Numbered from the stretch's first letter, positions 17,615 through 27,193 are shown. The stretch: DNA of 64,000 nucleotides from UMGS692 sp963653425 (GCA_963653425.1 CAVJWC010000001.1:307798-371797); one strand, 5' to 3'. Numbers and translations: made by a program. Notes: a model not told the origin generated them from the letters alone.

Positions 17615-18598
17615 ATGAACAGAATTCTCGAATGCGTTCCTAATTTCAGCGAAGGACGCGACCATTCCAAGATCGAAAAAATAGCGGATTGTTTCAGAAA
17701 CGTCGACGGCGTCGTTCTTCTGAACTATTCCAGCGACGCAGACCATAACCGTTCGGTATTCACCGTTGTAGGCGACATCGAACCTCTTAAAACCGCGGTA
17801 TTCAACGCAATCAAAACCGCAAAAGAACTTATCGACCTCAGAGTTCACCACGGTCAGCACCCCCGTATGGGAGCAGCCGACGTCGTTCCTTTCATTCCCA
17901 TTAAAAACGTTACCACCGAAGAAGCGATAACCGTTTCCAAGGAAGTAGCCGAAAAGGTCTGGAAAGAACTCGAAATTCCCGTATTCCTTTACGAAAAATC
18001 CGCAACCGCTCCTCACAGAGAAAATCTTGCCAACGTAAGAAAGGGCGAATTCGAAGGACTTGCGGAAAAGATGAAAGACGAAATGTGGCACGCCGACTAC
18101 GGCTTCGATAAGCCTCACCCGACGGCAGGCGCAATCGCTATGGGCGCAAGAATGCCCCTCGTCGCTTTCAACGTAAACCTCGACTCCCCCAATCTTGCCG
18201 AGACTACCGCAACCGCAAAGAAAGTCCGTTTTATCGGAGGCGGACTGCGTTTCTGCAAAGCTATGGGCGTTGACCTTACCGAACGTCATATCACTCAGGT
18301 TTCCATGAATATGACCGACTACACCAAGACTCCCGTTTACTTCTCTTACGAACTTATCGGAATGGAAAGCAAACGTTACGGCGCGAAAATCGTCGGCAGT
18401 GAAATTATAGGTCTCGTTCCTTACGACGCTCTTTACGCCTGCGCGGAATATCACCTTATGTGCGAAGGCAAGACTCAGGAAGAAATCAAAAAACTTTCCC
18501 GCAGTGAAATCATAGAAACCGCAAGGAATTACCTTAAAATAGAAAACTTCTCCGAAGATCAGGTTCTCGAAGTTCTTCTCGAAAAGAAAGTTAAATAA
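17615..18598 (+). CDS. ftcD: glutamate formimidoyltransferase
   Basis: It transfers the formimino group of N-formimino-glutamate to tetrahydrofolate, releasing glutamate. The 327 residues correspond to the formiminotransferase half of FTCD: CVPNFSEGRD at the N-terminus, HHGQHPRMGAADVVPF with the catalytic His, and VSMNMTDYTKTPV. The cyclodeaminase half is absent and no separate fchA is seen in the window. Its presence shows that this operon uses the folate route rather than direct formamide or ammonia release. The SD is weak (AGAGGT). Confidence 0.93.
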   Translation: MNRILECVPNFSEGRDHSKIEKIADCFRNVDGVVLLNYSSDADHNRSVFTVVGDIEPLKTAVFNAIKTAKELIDLRVHHGQHPRMGAADVVPFIPIKNVTTEEAITVSKEVAEKVWKELEIPVFLYEKSATAPHRENLANVRKGEFEGLAEKMKDEMWHADYGFDKPHPTAGAIAMGARMPLVAFNVNLDSPNLAETTATAKKVRFIGGGLRFCKAMGVDLTERHITQVSMNMTDYTKTPVYFSYELIGMESKRYGAKIVGSEIIGLVPYDALYACAEYHLMCEGKTQEEIKKLSRSEIIETARNYLKIENFSEDQVLEVLLEKKVK

Positions 18599-18606
18599 AA
18601 ACGAAG

Positions 18607-18637
18607 AAAGCGGAAAGACAAAACTTTCCGCTTTTTT
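18607..18637 (+). terminator. intrinsic terminator inside the hut operon, abutting the hutI SD
   Basis: A perfect 11-bp stem (AAAGCGGAAAG at 18607-18617 with CTTTCCGCTTT at 18624-18634) has a 6-nt loop and a run of T to 18637. The hutI SD (AAGGAGT) starts at 18638, immediately after the T run, and the hutI ATG is at 18650. Confidence 0.85.
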
Positions 18638-18649
18638 AAGGAGTAAAAT

Positions 18650-19879
18650 ATGGAATTATATTATAATATAGGTTGTCTTGCTACCGTAAACGGACTTAAA
18701 GCAAAGAAAGGCGCCGAAATGAACGATATTTCCGTTATCGAAAATGGAGCTTTCGTAGTCGAAGACGGAAAATTCGTTTTCGTGGGAAAGGAAGAACAAG
18801 CTCTTAATCTCTACCCCGCCGCTCAAAAAATCGACTGCAAAGGCGCGTGCGTGCTTCCCGCCTTCATAGACAGCCACACTCACCTCGTTTTCGGCGGATA
18901 CAGAGAAAGAGAATTCAACCTTCGTATGAACGGCGCAAGTTATATGGAGATAATGAATTGCGGAGGCGGTATAGCTTACACCACCAACCGCACCCGCGAA
19001 GAAAGCGAAGAAGAACTTATGGCGCAGGGAATGCGACACCTTCTCGAAATGAAAGCCTACGGTATCGCGACGGTGGAAATCAAGAGCGGTTACGGATTGG
19101 ATCTCGAAACCGAACTCAAACAGCTCCGCGTAATCAAACGTCTTCGCGATGAATCGGGTATGAATATCACGGCTACCTTTATGGGCGCGCACGCTATTCC
19201 CGCGGAATTCAAAGGCGACGGCGACGCTTATATAGACTACGTGATAAATACCGTTCTGCCTGCCGTCAAAGATCAGGGCATAGCGGAATTCTGCGACATC
19301 TTCTGCGAAATCAACGTCTTCAATTCCGTTCAGGCGGAAAGACTGTTCGGAAAGGCAAGAGAACTCGGATTCGGACTTAAAATTCACGCCGACGAAATGG
19401 CTGACTCGGGAACGTCCGCATTTGCCTGCAAAAACGGTTGCGTATCGGCAGACCACCTGCTTTACGTTTCCGACGAAGGCGTAAAAGCTTTCGCAAACTC
19501 GGACACCATCGCCGCTCTTCTGCCCGCAACGGCTTTCTCGCTCCGTGAAAATTACGCGCCCGCAAGAAAACTCATAGACGGCGGAGCTGCCGTTACGGTA
19601 GCGTCCGACTTCAACCCCGGAAGCTGTTTCTGCAACAGCCTGCCCTTCCTTATCGCTCTTTCTACGATAAACATGAGAATGACCGTTCCCGAAACCATTA
19701 CCGCGCTTACTCTGAACGCAGCTGCTTCTCTTAAAAAAGCCGACGTTCTCGGAAGCATTCAGTCGGGCAAGCAAGCCGATTTCGTTATCCTTAAATGGAG
19801 CAATCCCGATTTCCTGAGCTATCATATCGCGGACAACAGCGTCGAACACCTTTATATAAAGGGCAAAAAACAGTTCTGA
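18650..19879 (+). CDS. hutI: imidazolonepropionase
   Basis: This amidohydrolase-family metalloenzyme opens imidazolonepropionate to N-formimino-glutamate. It has 409 residues. The metal motif is DSHTHLVFGGYRE (about residues 75-87), followed by KSGYGLD, the second metal His in HADEMADSG, and ASDFNPGSCF with the metal Asp. Biochemically it acts between HutU and FtcD, yet it is encoded last, behind a strong terminator hairpin, so its expression may be set separately. Confidence 0.96.
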   Translation: MELYYNIGCLATVNGLKAKKGAEMNDISVIENGAFVVEDGKFVFVGKEEQALNLYPAAQKIDCKGACVLPAFIDSHTHLVFGGYREREFNLRMNGASYMEIMNCGGGIAYTTNRTREESEEELMAQGMRHLLEMKAYGIATVEIKSGYGLDLETELKQLRVIKRLRDESGMNITATFMGAHAIPAEFKGDGDAYIDYVINTVLPAVKDQGIAEFCDIFCEINVFNSVQAERLFGKARELGFGLKIHADEMADSGTSAFACKNGCVSADHLLYVSDEGVKAFANSDTIAALLPATAFSLRENYAPARKLIDGGAAVTVASDFNPGSCFCNSLPFLIALSTINMRMTVPETITALTLNAAASLKKADVLGSIQSGKQADFVILKWSNPDFLSYHIADNSVEHLYIKGKKQF

Positions 19880-19938
19880 GTTTAAGTATATAATTGGTAA
19901 ATGAAAGCTCGCTAAAAACTAAACAAACGAAAACACAT

Positions 19939-19975
19939 AAAAAACCGACCGAAACTTAATTCGGTCGGTTTTTTT
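19939..19975. terminator. bidirectional terminator between hutI and clpB
   Basis: AACCGACCGAA pairs with TTCGGTCGGTT around 6 nt, flanked by A5 and T7. It can serve hutI on the plus strand and clpB on the minus strand. Confidence 0.85.
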
Positions 19976-20043
19976 GGCAAATTACGGTATTTCGTTTTAT
20001 CACGGGGCTACGCGAGGTAACCTTCGTTTTTATAAACCGCTTT

Positions 20044-22638
20044 TTATCCGACGACGATTTCGCCGTTTTTAACGTCGGCGCGAATGACGTCGCCTTCGTT
20101 TATGTCGCCTTTCAGAATTGCCTTTGCAACGGGCGTTTCGAGACAGGTCGTAACGTATCTTCTCAAAGGTCTTGCGCCGAAGTTGGGATCGTATCCGTGT
20201 TCTACGAGATAATCCATAGCCGCGGGCGTAACTTCTATATCGAGGTTCTTCTCTTTAAGACGAGAACGAAGTTTTTCGATAAACAAGTTGACAATGCTTC
20301 TGATGTTGTCCTTGGTCAAAGGTCTGAACAGAACTATATCGTCGAGCCTGTTGAGGAATTCCGGTCTGAACGTGGATTTAAGAAGCTTGTCTATGCGTTC
20401 TCTCGTATCCTGATCGATTTCCGTAACGTCTCTGCCCTCTCTTTCGGCTTTTTCCATACTGTCGAGTATAAGATTGCTACCGAGGTTGGAGGTAAGAATG
20501 ATAACGGTGTTCTTGAAGTCAACCGTTCTGCCCTGTCCGTCGGTTATTCTTCCGTCGTCGAGAACCTGAAGAAGAACGTTGAATACGTCGGGGTGAGCCT
20601 TTTCTATTTCGTCGAAAAGGATTATCGAATAAGGCTTTCTTCTTACGGCTTCGGTAAGCTGTCCGCCTTCGTCGTAACCTACGTATCCCGGAGGAGCGCC
20701 GATAAGTCTGGATACGGAGTATTTCTCCATATATTCGCTCATATCGATACGAATCATATTGCGTTCGTCGCTGTAAAGGTTTGCCGCGAGCGACTTTGCA
20801 AGCTGAGTTTTACCTACGCCCGTAGGTCCGAGGAACAGGAAGCTTCCTATGGGTTTGCCTTCGTCGGCAATACCCGTTCTCGACCTCATAATAGCCTCGG
20901 AAACTTTCGTTACGGCTTCGTCCTGACCGATAACCGACTTATGAAGTTCGTCCGCAAGATGAAGTAATTTTTCTTTTTCGCTACTCATAAGCTTGCTTAC
21001 GGGTATACCCGTCCACTTTGCAACGATTTTCGCGATAACGTCTGCCGTTACTTCGTCGCGAAGAAGATTGGAATCTTTTTCCTGACCTTCTGCGTCTTCG
21101 AGCTGTTTTTTAAGCTGAGGAAGCTTACCGTACTGAAGTTCCGCCGCTTTTCCGTAATCTCCGTGACGACGAGCGTTGTCTATATCAACGTTAATCTGGT
21201 CGATGTCGGCTTTAAGCTTTTTGATAACGTCGATTTTTGCTTTCTCCGCGTCGAGCTTTACCTTCATTTCGTTGAACTTGTCTTTCATTTCGGCAAGTTT
21301 TTCTCTTACCGCTTTGAGTCTGTCCTCGGAAAGTTTGTCGGTCTCTTTGGAAAGAGCCATCTCTTCTATTTCGAGCTGAATCATCTTACCCGAAAGTTCG
21401 TCCATTTCGGCAGGCATACTGTCCATTTCCGTTCTTATCATAGCGCATGCTTCGTCCACGAGGTCGATAGCCTTATCGGGAAGGAATCTGTCGGTTATAT
21501 ATCTGTCGGAAAGCGTTGCGGCGGCTATAAGCGCGTCGTCGTGAATTCTTACGCCGTGATAAAGCTCGTAACGCTCTTTTATACCTCTTAATATGGTTAT
21601 GGTCTCGGAAACGTCGGGTTCGTCTACCATAACGGGCTGGAAACGACGTTCCAGAGCGGCGTCTTTTTCGATGTACTTTCTGTATTCGTCAAGCGTGGTC
21701 GCGCCTATACAGTGAAGTTCGCCCCTTGCAAGCATAGGCTTCAGAAGGTTACCGGCATCCATACTGCCTTCGGTTTTACCCGCGCCTACTATGGTGTGCA
21801 GTTCGTCGATAAACAGAAGCATTCTGCCTTCCTGCTTTTTGATTTCGTTAAGAACGGCTTTAAGACGCTCTTCGAACTCTCCTCTGTACTTGGCTCCGGC
21901 TATAAGCGCGCCCATATCCAAAGCGAAAACCCGTTTGTCTTTAAGTCCTTCGGGAACGTCGCCGTTGACTATACGCTGAGCAAGTCCTTCCGCGATAGCC
22001 GTCTTACCCACGCCCGGTTCGCCTATAAGAACGGGGTTGTTCTTGGTCTTTCTCGAAAGAATTCTTATTACGTTTCTTATCTCCTCGTCTCTGCCGATAA
22101 CGGGATCGAGTTTTCCGCTCTTGGCTCTTTCAACGAGGTCGTAGCCGTATTTATTGAGAACGTCGAAAGTTCCTTCGGGATCTTCGCTCGTAATGGGCGA
22201 AGTCTTGACCTTGGAAACTTCCTCCGTAAACTTCTTCTTGTCTATATTGTATTTTCTGAAAAGCGCGGAAATCTTCTGCGTGGGCTTATTCATAAGAGCT
22301 TCGAAAAGATGCTCTACGCTCACGTAAGAATCGCCCTGCTGTTGCATAAGCTTGGTGGCTTCGTTGAGGACTATTCCGCCCGTCTGTCCGAAACCTACGC
22401 TCGTGCTTACGGAACCCGTATAGCGCGCAAGTTCGTTAAGCGCAAGCAGACTGTCCTGAGCCAAACCTTCGACGTCTACTCCGCTCTTATTAAGGATTCC
22501 GTAAACGAATCCGCTTCTGTCGGAAAGAAGCGCGGCAAGTATATGTTCCGCTGCAATTTCCGTGTTACCTTTTTCTATAGCCAGCGACTCTGCTTTTCTC
22601 AGAGCGTCCATCGCTTTATTTGTGAAATTATTGTCCAT
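20044..22638 (-). CDS. clpB: ClpB disaggregase chaperone
   Basis: This hexameric AAA+ machine rescues aggregated proteins with DnaK. It has about 864 residues: an N-terminal Clp domain (to about 145), AAA1 with GEPGVGKTA, the coiled-coil M domain (about 405-525, rich in E/K/L), AAA2 with GPTGVGKTQ and the C-terminal D2-small domain. The start is taken as ATG at 22638 after GGAGGTG; the GTG at 22644 overlaps that SD. A CIRCE-like site lies at the predicted transcription start, so HrcA control is likely. The leader is about 130 nt. Confidence 0.96.
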   Translation of the reverse strand: MDNNFTNKAMDALRKAESLAIEKGNTEIAAEHILAALLSDRSGFVYGILNKSGVDVEGLAQDSLLALNELARYTGSVSTSVGFGQTGGIVLNEATKLMQQQGDSYVSVEHLFEALMNKPTQKISALFRKYNIDKKKFTEEVSKVKTSPITSEDPEGTFDVLNKYGYDLVERAKSGKLDPVIGRDEEIRNVIRILSRKTKNNPVLIGEPGVGKTAIAEGLAQRIVNGDVPEGLKDKRVFALDMGALIAGAKYRGEFEERLKAVLNEIKKQEGRMLLFIDELHTIVGAGKTEGSMDAGNLLKPMLARGELHCIGATTLDEYRKYIEKDAALERRFQPVMVDEPDVSETITILRGIKERYELYHGVRIHDDALIAAATLSDRYITDRFLPDKAIDLVDEACAMIRTEMDSMPAEMDELSGKMIQLEIEEMALSKETDKLSEDRLKAVREKLAEMKDKFNEMKVKLDAEKAKIDVIKKLKADIDQINVDIDNARRHGDYGKAAELQYGKLPQLKKQLEDAEGQEKDSNLLRDEVTADVIAKIVAKWTGIPVSKLMSSEKEKLLHLADELHKSVIGQDEAVTKVSEAIMRSRTGIADEGKPIGSFLFLGPTGVGKTQLAKSLAANLYSDERNMIRIDMSEYMEKYSVSRLIGAPPGYVGYDEGGQLTEAVRRKPYSIILFDEIEKAHPDVFNVLLQVLDDGRITDGQGRTVDFKNTVIILTSNLGSNLILDSMEKAEREGRDVTEIDQDTRERIDKLLKSTFRPEFLNRLDDIVLFRPLTKDNIRSIVNLFIEKLRSRLKEKNLDIEVTPAAMDYLVEHGYDPNFGARPLRRYVTTCLETPVAKAILKGDINEGDVIRADVKNGEIVVG

Positions 22639-22751
22639 ATCCACCTCCGTAGATTCAGATTGTCTCAGGATAGAAGCTTTGCTTACGTCATGTCCGCTAA
22701 CGGGTCAGCGTCTTTACAGACACTTGTGTTAGCATTTACATTCTGTATCTG

Positions 22752-22778
22752 CTGTCACTCTATCCTTTTGACTGCTAA
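22752..22778. promoter_or_regulatory. CIRCE-like HrcA operator
   Basis: On the minus strand TTAGCAGTC, 9 bp, GAGTGACAG matches 14 of 18 positions of the CIRCE consensus (TTAGCACTC, N9, GAGTGCTAA) with exact spacing. It immediately follows the clpB -10 box. Confidence 0.65.
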
Positions 22779-22807
22779 ATCTTACCTCTTCTTCGTTCTT
22801 TTGTCAA
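22779..22807 (-). promoter_or_regulatory. sigma-A promoter of clpB
   Basis: Minus strand TTGACA (22802-22807), 17 bp, TAAGAT (22779-22784). Confidence 0.85.
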
Positions 22808-23091
22808 GCATTTTTCGCAAGTTTTTTGCGGTTTCTTATAATGAATCGATTTCCTTTGTTAAAGCATTGAACCAAAAAGTACCGAATGAATATTATGTGC
22901 ATACGCGCGACTTATCGGTGAATATTATTCGCTAATAGATTTTCTTTCGATAAATTCGTCGAGCTTTAAGATTAAGTCCGATTTGCTTTTTTGCGCCTGC
23001 ACTCTACGAAAAAGCCGTGTTTATAAGCTATCGGCGTTATGCGAAAAATTCCCGTTTTAACTTGAAACAATATCGATTATGCAGTATAAAA
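22808..23091. other. spacer between the divergent clpB and nrdD promoters
   Basis: I see no gene or strong structure in this stretch, which separates the clpB promoter from the NrdR boxes. Confidence 0.5.
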
Positions 23092-23107
23092 ATACAATAT
23101 ATTGTGT
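23092..23107. promoter_or_regulatory. NrdR box 1
   Basis: ATACAATATATTGTGT matches 15 of 16 positions of the NrdR consensus acaCwATATATwGtgt. Confidence 0.85.
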
Positions 23108-23123
23108 CCACTCTCACAAAACA

Positions 23124-23139
23124 CCACAAGATGTTGTGT
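23124..23139. promoter_or_regulatory. NrdR box 2
   Basis: CCACAAGATGTTGTGT matches 13 of 16 NrdR consensus positions. It begins exactly 32 bp after box 1, the three-turn spacing usual for NrdR pairs, and ends 20 bp before the -35 box. Confidence 0.8.
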
Positions 23140-23159
23140 TTTTACCCGTTTGTAAACGC

Positions 23160-23188
23160 TTGACAAAACCTCAGGGCAAGCTTATAAT
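23160..23188 (+). promoter_or_regulatory. consensus sigma-A promoter of nrdD
   Basis: TTGACA (23160-23165), 17-bp spacer, TATAAT (23183-23188): perfect consensus, downstream of the NrdR boxes. Confidence 0.9.
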
Positions 23189-23285
23189 GAATGCAATAAG
23201 TTTTTAAGCCGCGTAACTTAAAGGCGCGGATTTTTACTACCCCGCAAACGGCTGAATGCCGTGTATAATATTGAAGGAGAGTATT

Positions 23286-25403
23286 ATGGGAAAGAATTTC
23301 AAAGTCATAAAAAGAGACGGCAGTATAGTCGATTTCGACCTGAATAAGATTTCTGCCGCCATCATAAAAGCGTTCGACGCACAACAAAAAGCGTACAATC
23401 AGCAGATAATCGAACTCCTCGCACTTAGAACGGCGGCGGATTTCGAAAATAAAATCGTAAACGACGAAGTTCACGTGGAAGAAATTCAGGACAGCGTGGA
23501 ACACGTTCTCGAAAGCGCGGGATATACCGACGTTGCGAAAGCTTATATACTTTACCGCAAACAGCGCGAAAAGATACGTAATATGAAGTCCACTCTTCTC
23601 GATTACAAAGAACTGGTCAATAATTACGTAAAGGCAGAAGACTGGAGAGTAAAGGAAAATTCTACCGTTTCTTATTCGGTAGGAGGTCTTATTCTTTCCA
23701 ACTCGGGCGCAATCACCGCAAACTATTGGCTGTCGGAAGTTTACGACGAAGAAATAGGCGAAGCGCACAGAAACGCGGATTTCCATCTGCACGATCTTTC
23801 CATGCTTACGGGTTACTGCGCAGGCTGGTCGCTTAAACAGCTTATTTGCGAAGGTCTCGGCGGTATTCCCGGGAAAATAACCTCCTCTCCTCCCTGTCAC
23901 CTTTCTACCCTCTGCAACCAGATGGTAAACTTCCTCGGTATTCTTCAGAACGAATGGGCAGGCGCGCAGGCTTTCTCGTCTTTCGACACCTATCTTGCTC
24001 CCTTCGTAAAGATAGATAACCTTTCTTATAAAGAAGTAAAACAGTGCATACAGTCCTTTATCTACGGCGTAAACACTCCCAGCAGATGGGGAACGCAGGC
24101 GCCTTTCACCAACATAACTCTCGACTGGGTATGCCCGCCCGACCTTAAAAACGAACGCGCCATAATCGGCGGAAAGCAAGTCGATTTCACTTACGGCGAC
24201 TGCGCAAAGGAAATGGCTATGGTCAACAAAGCCTTCATCGATATTATGATCGAAGGCGACGCAAACGGCAGAGGTTTCCAGTATCCTATACCCACCTACT
24301 CCATCACCAAGGACTTCGATTGGTCGGATACCGAAAACAACCGTATGCTCTTCGAAATGACGGCTAAATACGGTACGCCTTACTTCTCCAACTACATCAA
24401 CAGCGATATGGAACCCAGCGACGTAAGAAGTATGTGTTGCAGGCTTCGTCTTGACCTTCGCGAACTCCGTAAAAAGTCGGGCGGTTTCTTCGGAAGCGGT
24501 GAATCCACGGGATCTATCGGCGTCGTTACCATAAATATGCCCAGAATAGCTTATCTTGCGCAGGACAAAGAAGACTTCTACAAACGTCTCGACAAGCTCA
24601 TGGACCTTGCGGCAAGATCGCTTAAAATCAAGCGCGACGTTATCACCAAGCTTATGAACGCAGGTCTTTATCCTTACACCAAGCGTTACCTCGGCTCTTT
24701 CAACAACCACTTCTCCACTCTCGGTCTCGTGGGTATGAACGAAGCCTGCCTTAACGCAAAATGGCTCGGAAAAGACCTTACGCACAGAGAAAGCGTGGAA
24801 TTCACGAAAGAAGTTCTCAATCATATGAGAGAGAAGCTTTCGGATTATCAGGAACAGTACGGCGACCTTTATAACCTCGAAGCCACTCCCGCCGAATCCA
24901 CGTCCTTCAGACTTGCAAAACACGACAAGAAGAGATACCCCGATATTATCACGGCTAACGACAAGAGCGGCGTTCCTTATTACACCAACAGCTCTCACCT
25001 TCCCGTAGGTTATACCGACGATATATTCAAAGCTCTGGATATTCAGGACGAACTTCAGGTTCTTTACACGTCGGGAACGGTTTTCCATACCTTCCTCGGC
25101 GAAAAGATGCCCGACTGGAAGTCCACCGCCAACCTCGTGAGAAAGATTGCCGAAAACTACAAGCTTCCTTACTATACCCTTTCTCCCACCTATTCGGTTT
25201 GCGAGAAACACGGATATATCGCGGGCGAACATTACACCTGCCCCGTTTGCGGAGGAAAAGCCGAAGTTTACAGCCGTATAACGGGATACTATCGCCCCGT
25301 ACAGAACTGGAACGACGGAAAGTCTCAGGAATTCAAGGACAGAAAGGTTTATAAGTTCGATTGCTCGGACAGAATTTTCGTAGGTTCGTCTATCGACGAC
25401 TAA
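23286..25403 (+). CDS. nrdD: anaerobic ribonucleoside-triphosphate reductase
   Basis: This class III, glycyl-radical enzyme makes dNTPs from NTPs without oxygen. The 705-residue protein starts at the ATG at 23286 (MGKNFKVIKRDG) behind GGAGAG; an upstream in-frame ATG lacks an SD. It has an N-terminal ATP-cone (about residues 3-95), the NrdD core with PPCHLSTLCNQMVNF, a C-terminal zinc-finger pair (CEKHG and CPVC) and the glycyl-radical site RITGYYRP. Regulation by NrdR and dATP is expected from the boxes and the cone. The activase gene nrdG is not next to it. Confidence 0.97.
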   Translation: MGKNFKVIKRDGSIVDFDLNKISAAIIKAFDAQQKAYNQQIIELLALRTAADFENKIVNDEVHVEEIQDSVEHVLESAGYTDVAKAYILYRKQREKIRNMKSTLLDYKELVNNYVKAEDWRVKENSTVSYSVGGLILSNSGAITANYWLSEVYDEEIGEAHRNADFHLHDLSMLTGYCAGWSLKQLICEGLGGIPGKITSSPPCHLSTLCNQMVNFLGILQNEWAGAQAFSSFDTYLAPFVKIDNLSYKEVKQCIQSFIYGVNTPSRWGTQAPFTNITLDWVCPPDLKNERAIIGGKQVDFTYGDCAKEMAMVNKAFIDIMIEGDANGRGFQYPIPTYSITKDFDWSDTENNRMLFEMTAKYGTPYFSNYINSDMEPSDVRSMCCRLRLDLRELRKKSGGFFGSGESTGSIGVVTINMPRIAYLAQDKEDFYKRLDKLMDLAARSLKIKRDVITKLMNAGLYPYTKRYLGSFNNHFSTLGLVGMNEACLNAKWLGKDLTHRESVEFTKEVLNHMREKLSDYQEQYGDLYNLEATPAESTSFRLAKHDKKRYPDIITANDKSGVPYYTNSSHLPVGYTDDIFKALDIQDELQVLYTSGTVFHTFLGEKMPDWKSTANLVRKIAENYKLPYYTLSPTYSVCEKHGYIAGEHYTCPVCGGKAEVYSRITGYYRPVQNWNDGKSQEFKDRKVYKFDCSDRIFVGSSIDD

Positions 25404-25444
25404 ACGGCTTAAAAAACCAAATCGGTTTTAATAAAAAGAATACG

Positions 25445-25479
25445 AAAAACGCGCTTTCATAATACGGGAGCGCGTTTTT
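25445..25479. terminator. bidirectional terminator between nrdD and phoR
   Basis: AAAAACGCGCT (25445-25455) pairs with AGCGCGTTTTT (25469-25479); A and T runs on both sides allow use in both directions. Confidence 0.85.
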
Positions 25480-25515
25480 AAGTTGTTTATTGAGAGTTTT
25501 TATTAAATCGAAGAT

Positions 25516-27189
25516 TTACGATTTGAAAGTGACGGTAACGGTCGTTCCTACGCCGTATGTGGACTTGAAATCCAGATCCGCGCCGTAGAGCATACAGATA
25601 TGTTTGACGATGGAAAGTCCCAGTCCCGTTCCGCCCGTTTCTCGCGAACGGGATTTATTTACGCGGTAGAACCTTTCGAAAATGCGACCGAGGTGTTCTT
25701 CTTCTATGCCTATTCCGTCGTCGGCTACCGTAAGAACGGTTTTTCCGTTCCCGTCGGTGACGGTAACTTTCACGTGTCCGCCTTGTTCGTTGTATCTGAC
25801 GGCGTTTTCCATAAGATTTTTCACGAGTTCGAGGGCGTGTTCGTGTTCCATGCAAACGAATCCGCTACCCGAAGATTCTATCTCCACTCCGCGCTTCCCG
25901 GCAAGAATTTCAAGGCTACATTTAACTTCGTCAACTACGTCGCCGAGCTGAAGTTTCTCGCCGTCGGGCTTTTTGGTCGATTCGAGTTTCGAAAGGTCGA
26001 GCATATCGTTTATAAGTCCGATTATTCTTTCGGTTTCTTTGTTTATTCTTCCCGAAAGCTCTTTTATTTCGGGATTCTCTGCGTTAAGCGAAATAATGTC
26101 GTTAAAGCCTTTTATTGCGGTGAGAGGCGTTTTGAGTTCGTGGCTGGCGTTGGCGAAAAACTCGCTACGCATCTTTTCGCTGTTCCTTACCGCGGTTATG
26201 TCCGAAAGAACGATTGCCGTAAGTCCTCTTTCCAGAGGTCTTACCGAAACGGCGTATACCTTGTCGCTCGGAAGCCGAAGTTCGAAATTCTCGTCGGTTT
26301 TTCCGCTTAAAGCGCAATTTATTTTGTCCACGAAGTCGGATTCCCTGCAGAGAATCATATAGCTTCTTCCGAGATAATCGGAAACGTCGAAAATTTTCTG
26401 AGCGTTTTTGTTGAGAATAACTATATTCCCCTGTTCGTCAAGCACGGCTATCGCGTCGGAAATGTTGTCGAGAATATAATCGAGTTTTTCTTTGTCGCTT
26501 CTCGCTTCGGAAATACTCCGGCTGAGCTTTTCGCCCACGCCGTTGATTTCGACGAGAAGAGAATTGATTTCCTTGTCGCCCGAAGAAGGAATAACCTCTT
26601 TATACGTTCCGTTTCTTATGGAAGCAAGGTTGTTTTTTACGTCTTTGAGAGGTTTAAGCAAACCGTTCGACGCAACCGCGCTCAAAACCGAAGAAATCAG
26701 CAGAGCAAAAATCAGGACGAACACCATGGTTACGGCGTTACTGACGACGTAAGCGTTAACGTTTTCGACGGGCATGGAAACTCTTATAAAAACGTAGCCC
26801 GAGTCGATTTCGACCTTCTCTGCGTAATAAACGAAGTCTTTTTTAAGAGATTTGCTGTAACGCGTAACTACTTTGGGTTCTCCCTTAAAGGCAGAGATTA
26901 TTTCCTCTCTGTCGTCGTGGTTGTCGAGCGTTCCTACGTCTAAGTTTTCGCTGTCGGCAAGAACCGTTCCGCCCGAAGCTATTACCGATACTCTGATGTC
27001 GTCGGGCGTTCCGTTTACCGTCTTTTCGGGACTGACGTAGTTCTCCGCGTAAATCTTCGTTATGTCGATAACGCTCTTTTCGGCTTCCTTGTATATCGTG
27101 CTTCTGTTAACGGCAACTCCGAAAAAGAACACGAAAATCAACGAAACCGCAATTATAAGTATATTAAAAAGTACGATCTTGTTTTTCAT
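25516..27189 (-). CDS. phoR: PhoR-type sensor histidine kinase
   Basis: This membrane kinase partners with the adjacent PhoB-type regulator. Its 557 residues comprise a TM helix (7-28), an extracytoplasmic domain (30-145), TM2 (150-172), HAMP (175-225), PAS (235-330), HisKA with phospho-acceptor His350 in NASHELKTPLTAIKGF, and HATPase_c with N box, GIGI and GTGLGLSIV motifs. It is last in the pst-pho operon, 4 bp after phoB. Phosphate starvation signalling through PstSCAB and PhoU is inferred from the gene set. Confidence 0.93.
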   Translation of the reverse strand: MKNKIVLFNILIIAVSLIFVFFFGVAVNRSTIYKEAEKSVIDITKIYAENYVSPEKTVNGTPDDIRVSVIASGGTVLADSENLDVGTLDNHDDREEIISAFKGEPKVVTRYSKSLKKDFVYYAEKVEIDSGYVFIRVSMPVENVNAYVVSNAVTMVFVLIFALLISSVLSAVASNGLLKPLKDVKNNLASIRNGTYKEVIPSSGDKEINSLLVEINGVGEKLSRSISEARSDKEKLDYILDNISDAIAVLDEQGNIVILNKNAQKIFDVSDYLGRSYMILCRESDFVDKINCALSGKTDENFELRLPSDKVYAVSVRPLERGLTAIVLSDITAVRNSEKMRSEFFANASHELKTPLTAIKGFNDIISLNAENPEIKELSGRINKETERIIGLINDMLDLSKLESTKKPDGEKLQLGDVVDEVKCSLEILAGKRGVEIESSGSGFVCMEHEHALELVKNLMENAVRYNEQGGHVKVTVTDGNGKTVLTVADDGIGIEEEHLGRIFERFYRVNKSRSRETGGTGLGLSIVKHICMLYGADLDFKSTYGVGTTVTVTFKS

Positions 27190-27193
27190 CTTT

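Noticed and set aside
18607..18637. End of the hut operon at ftcD
   Set aside because: hutI follows at once with an SD touching the hairpin and belongs to the same pathway, so the stem is better seen as an internal control element.
23142..25232. A 696-codon open frame on the minus strand
   Set aside because: Antisense to nrdD, with no SD and no recognisable domain.
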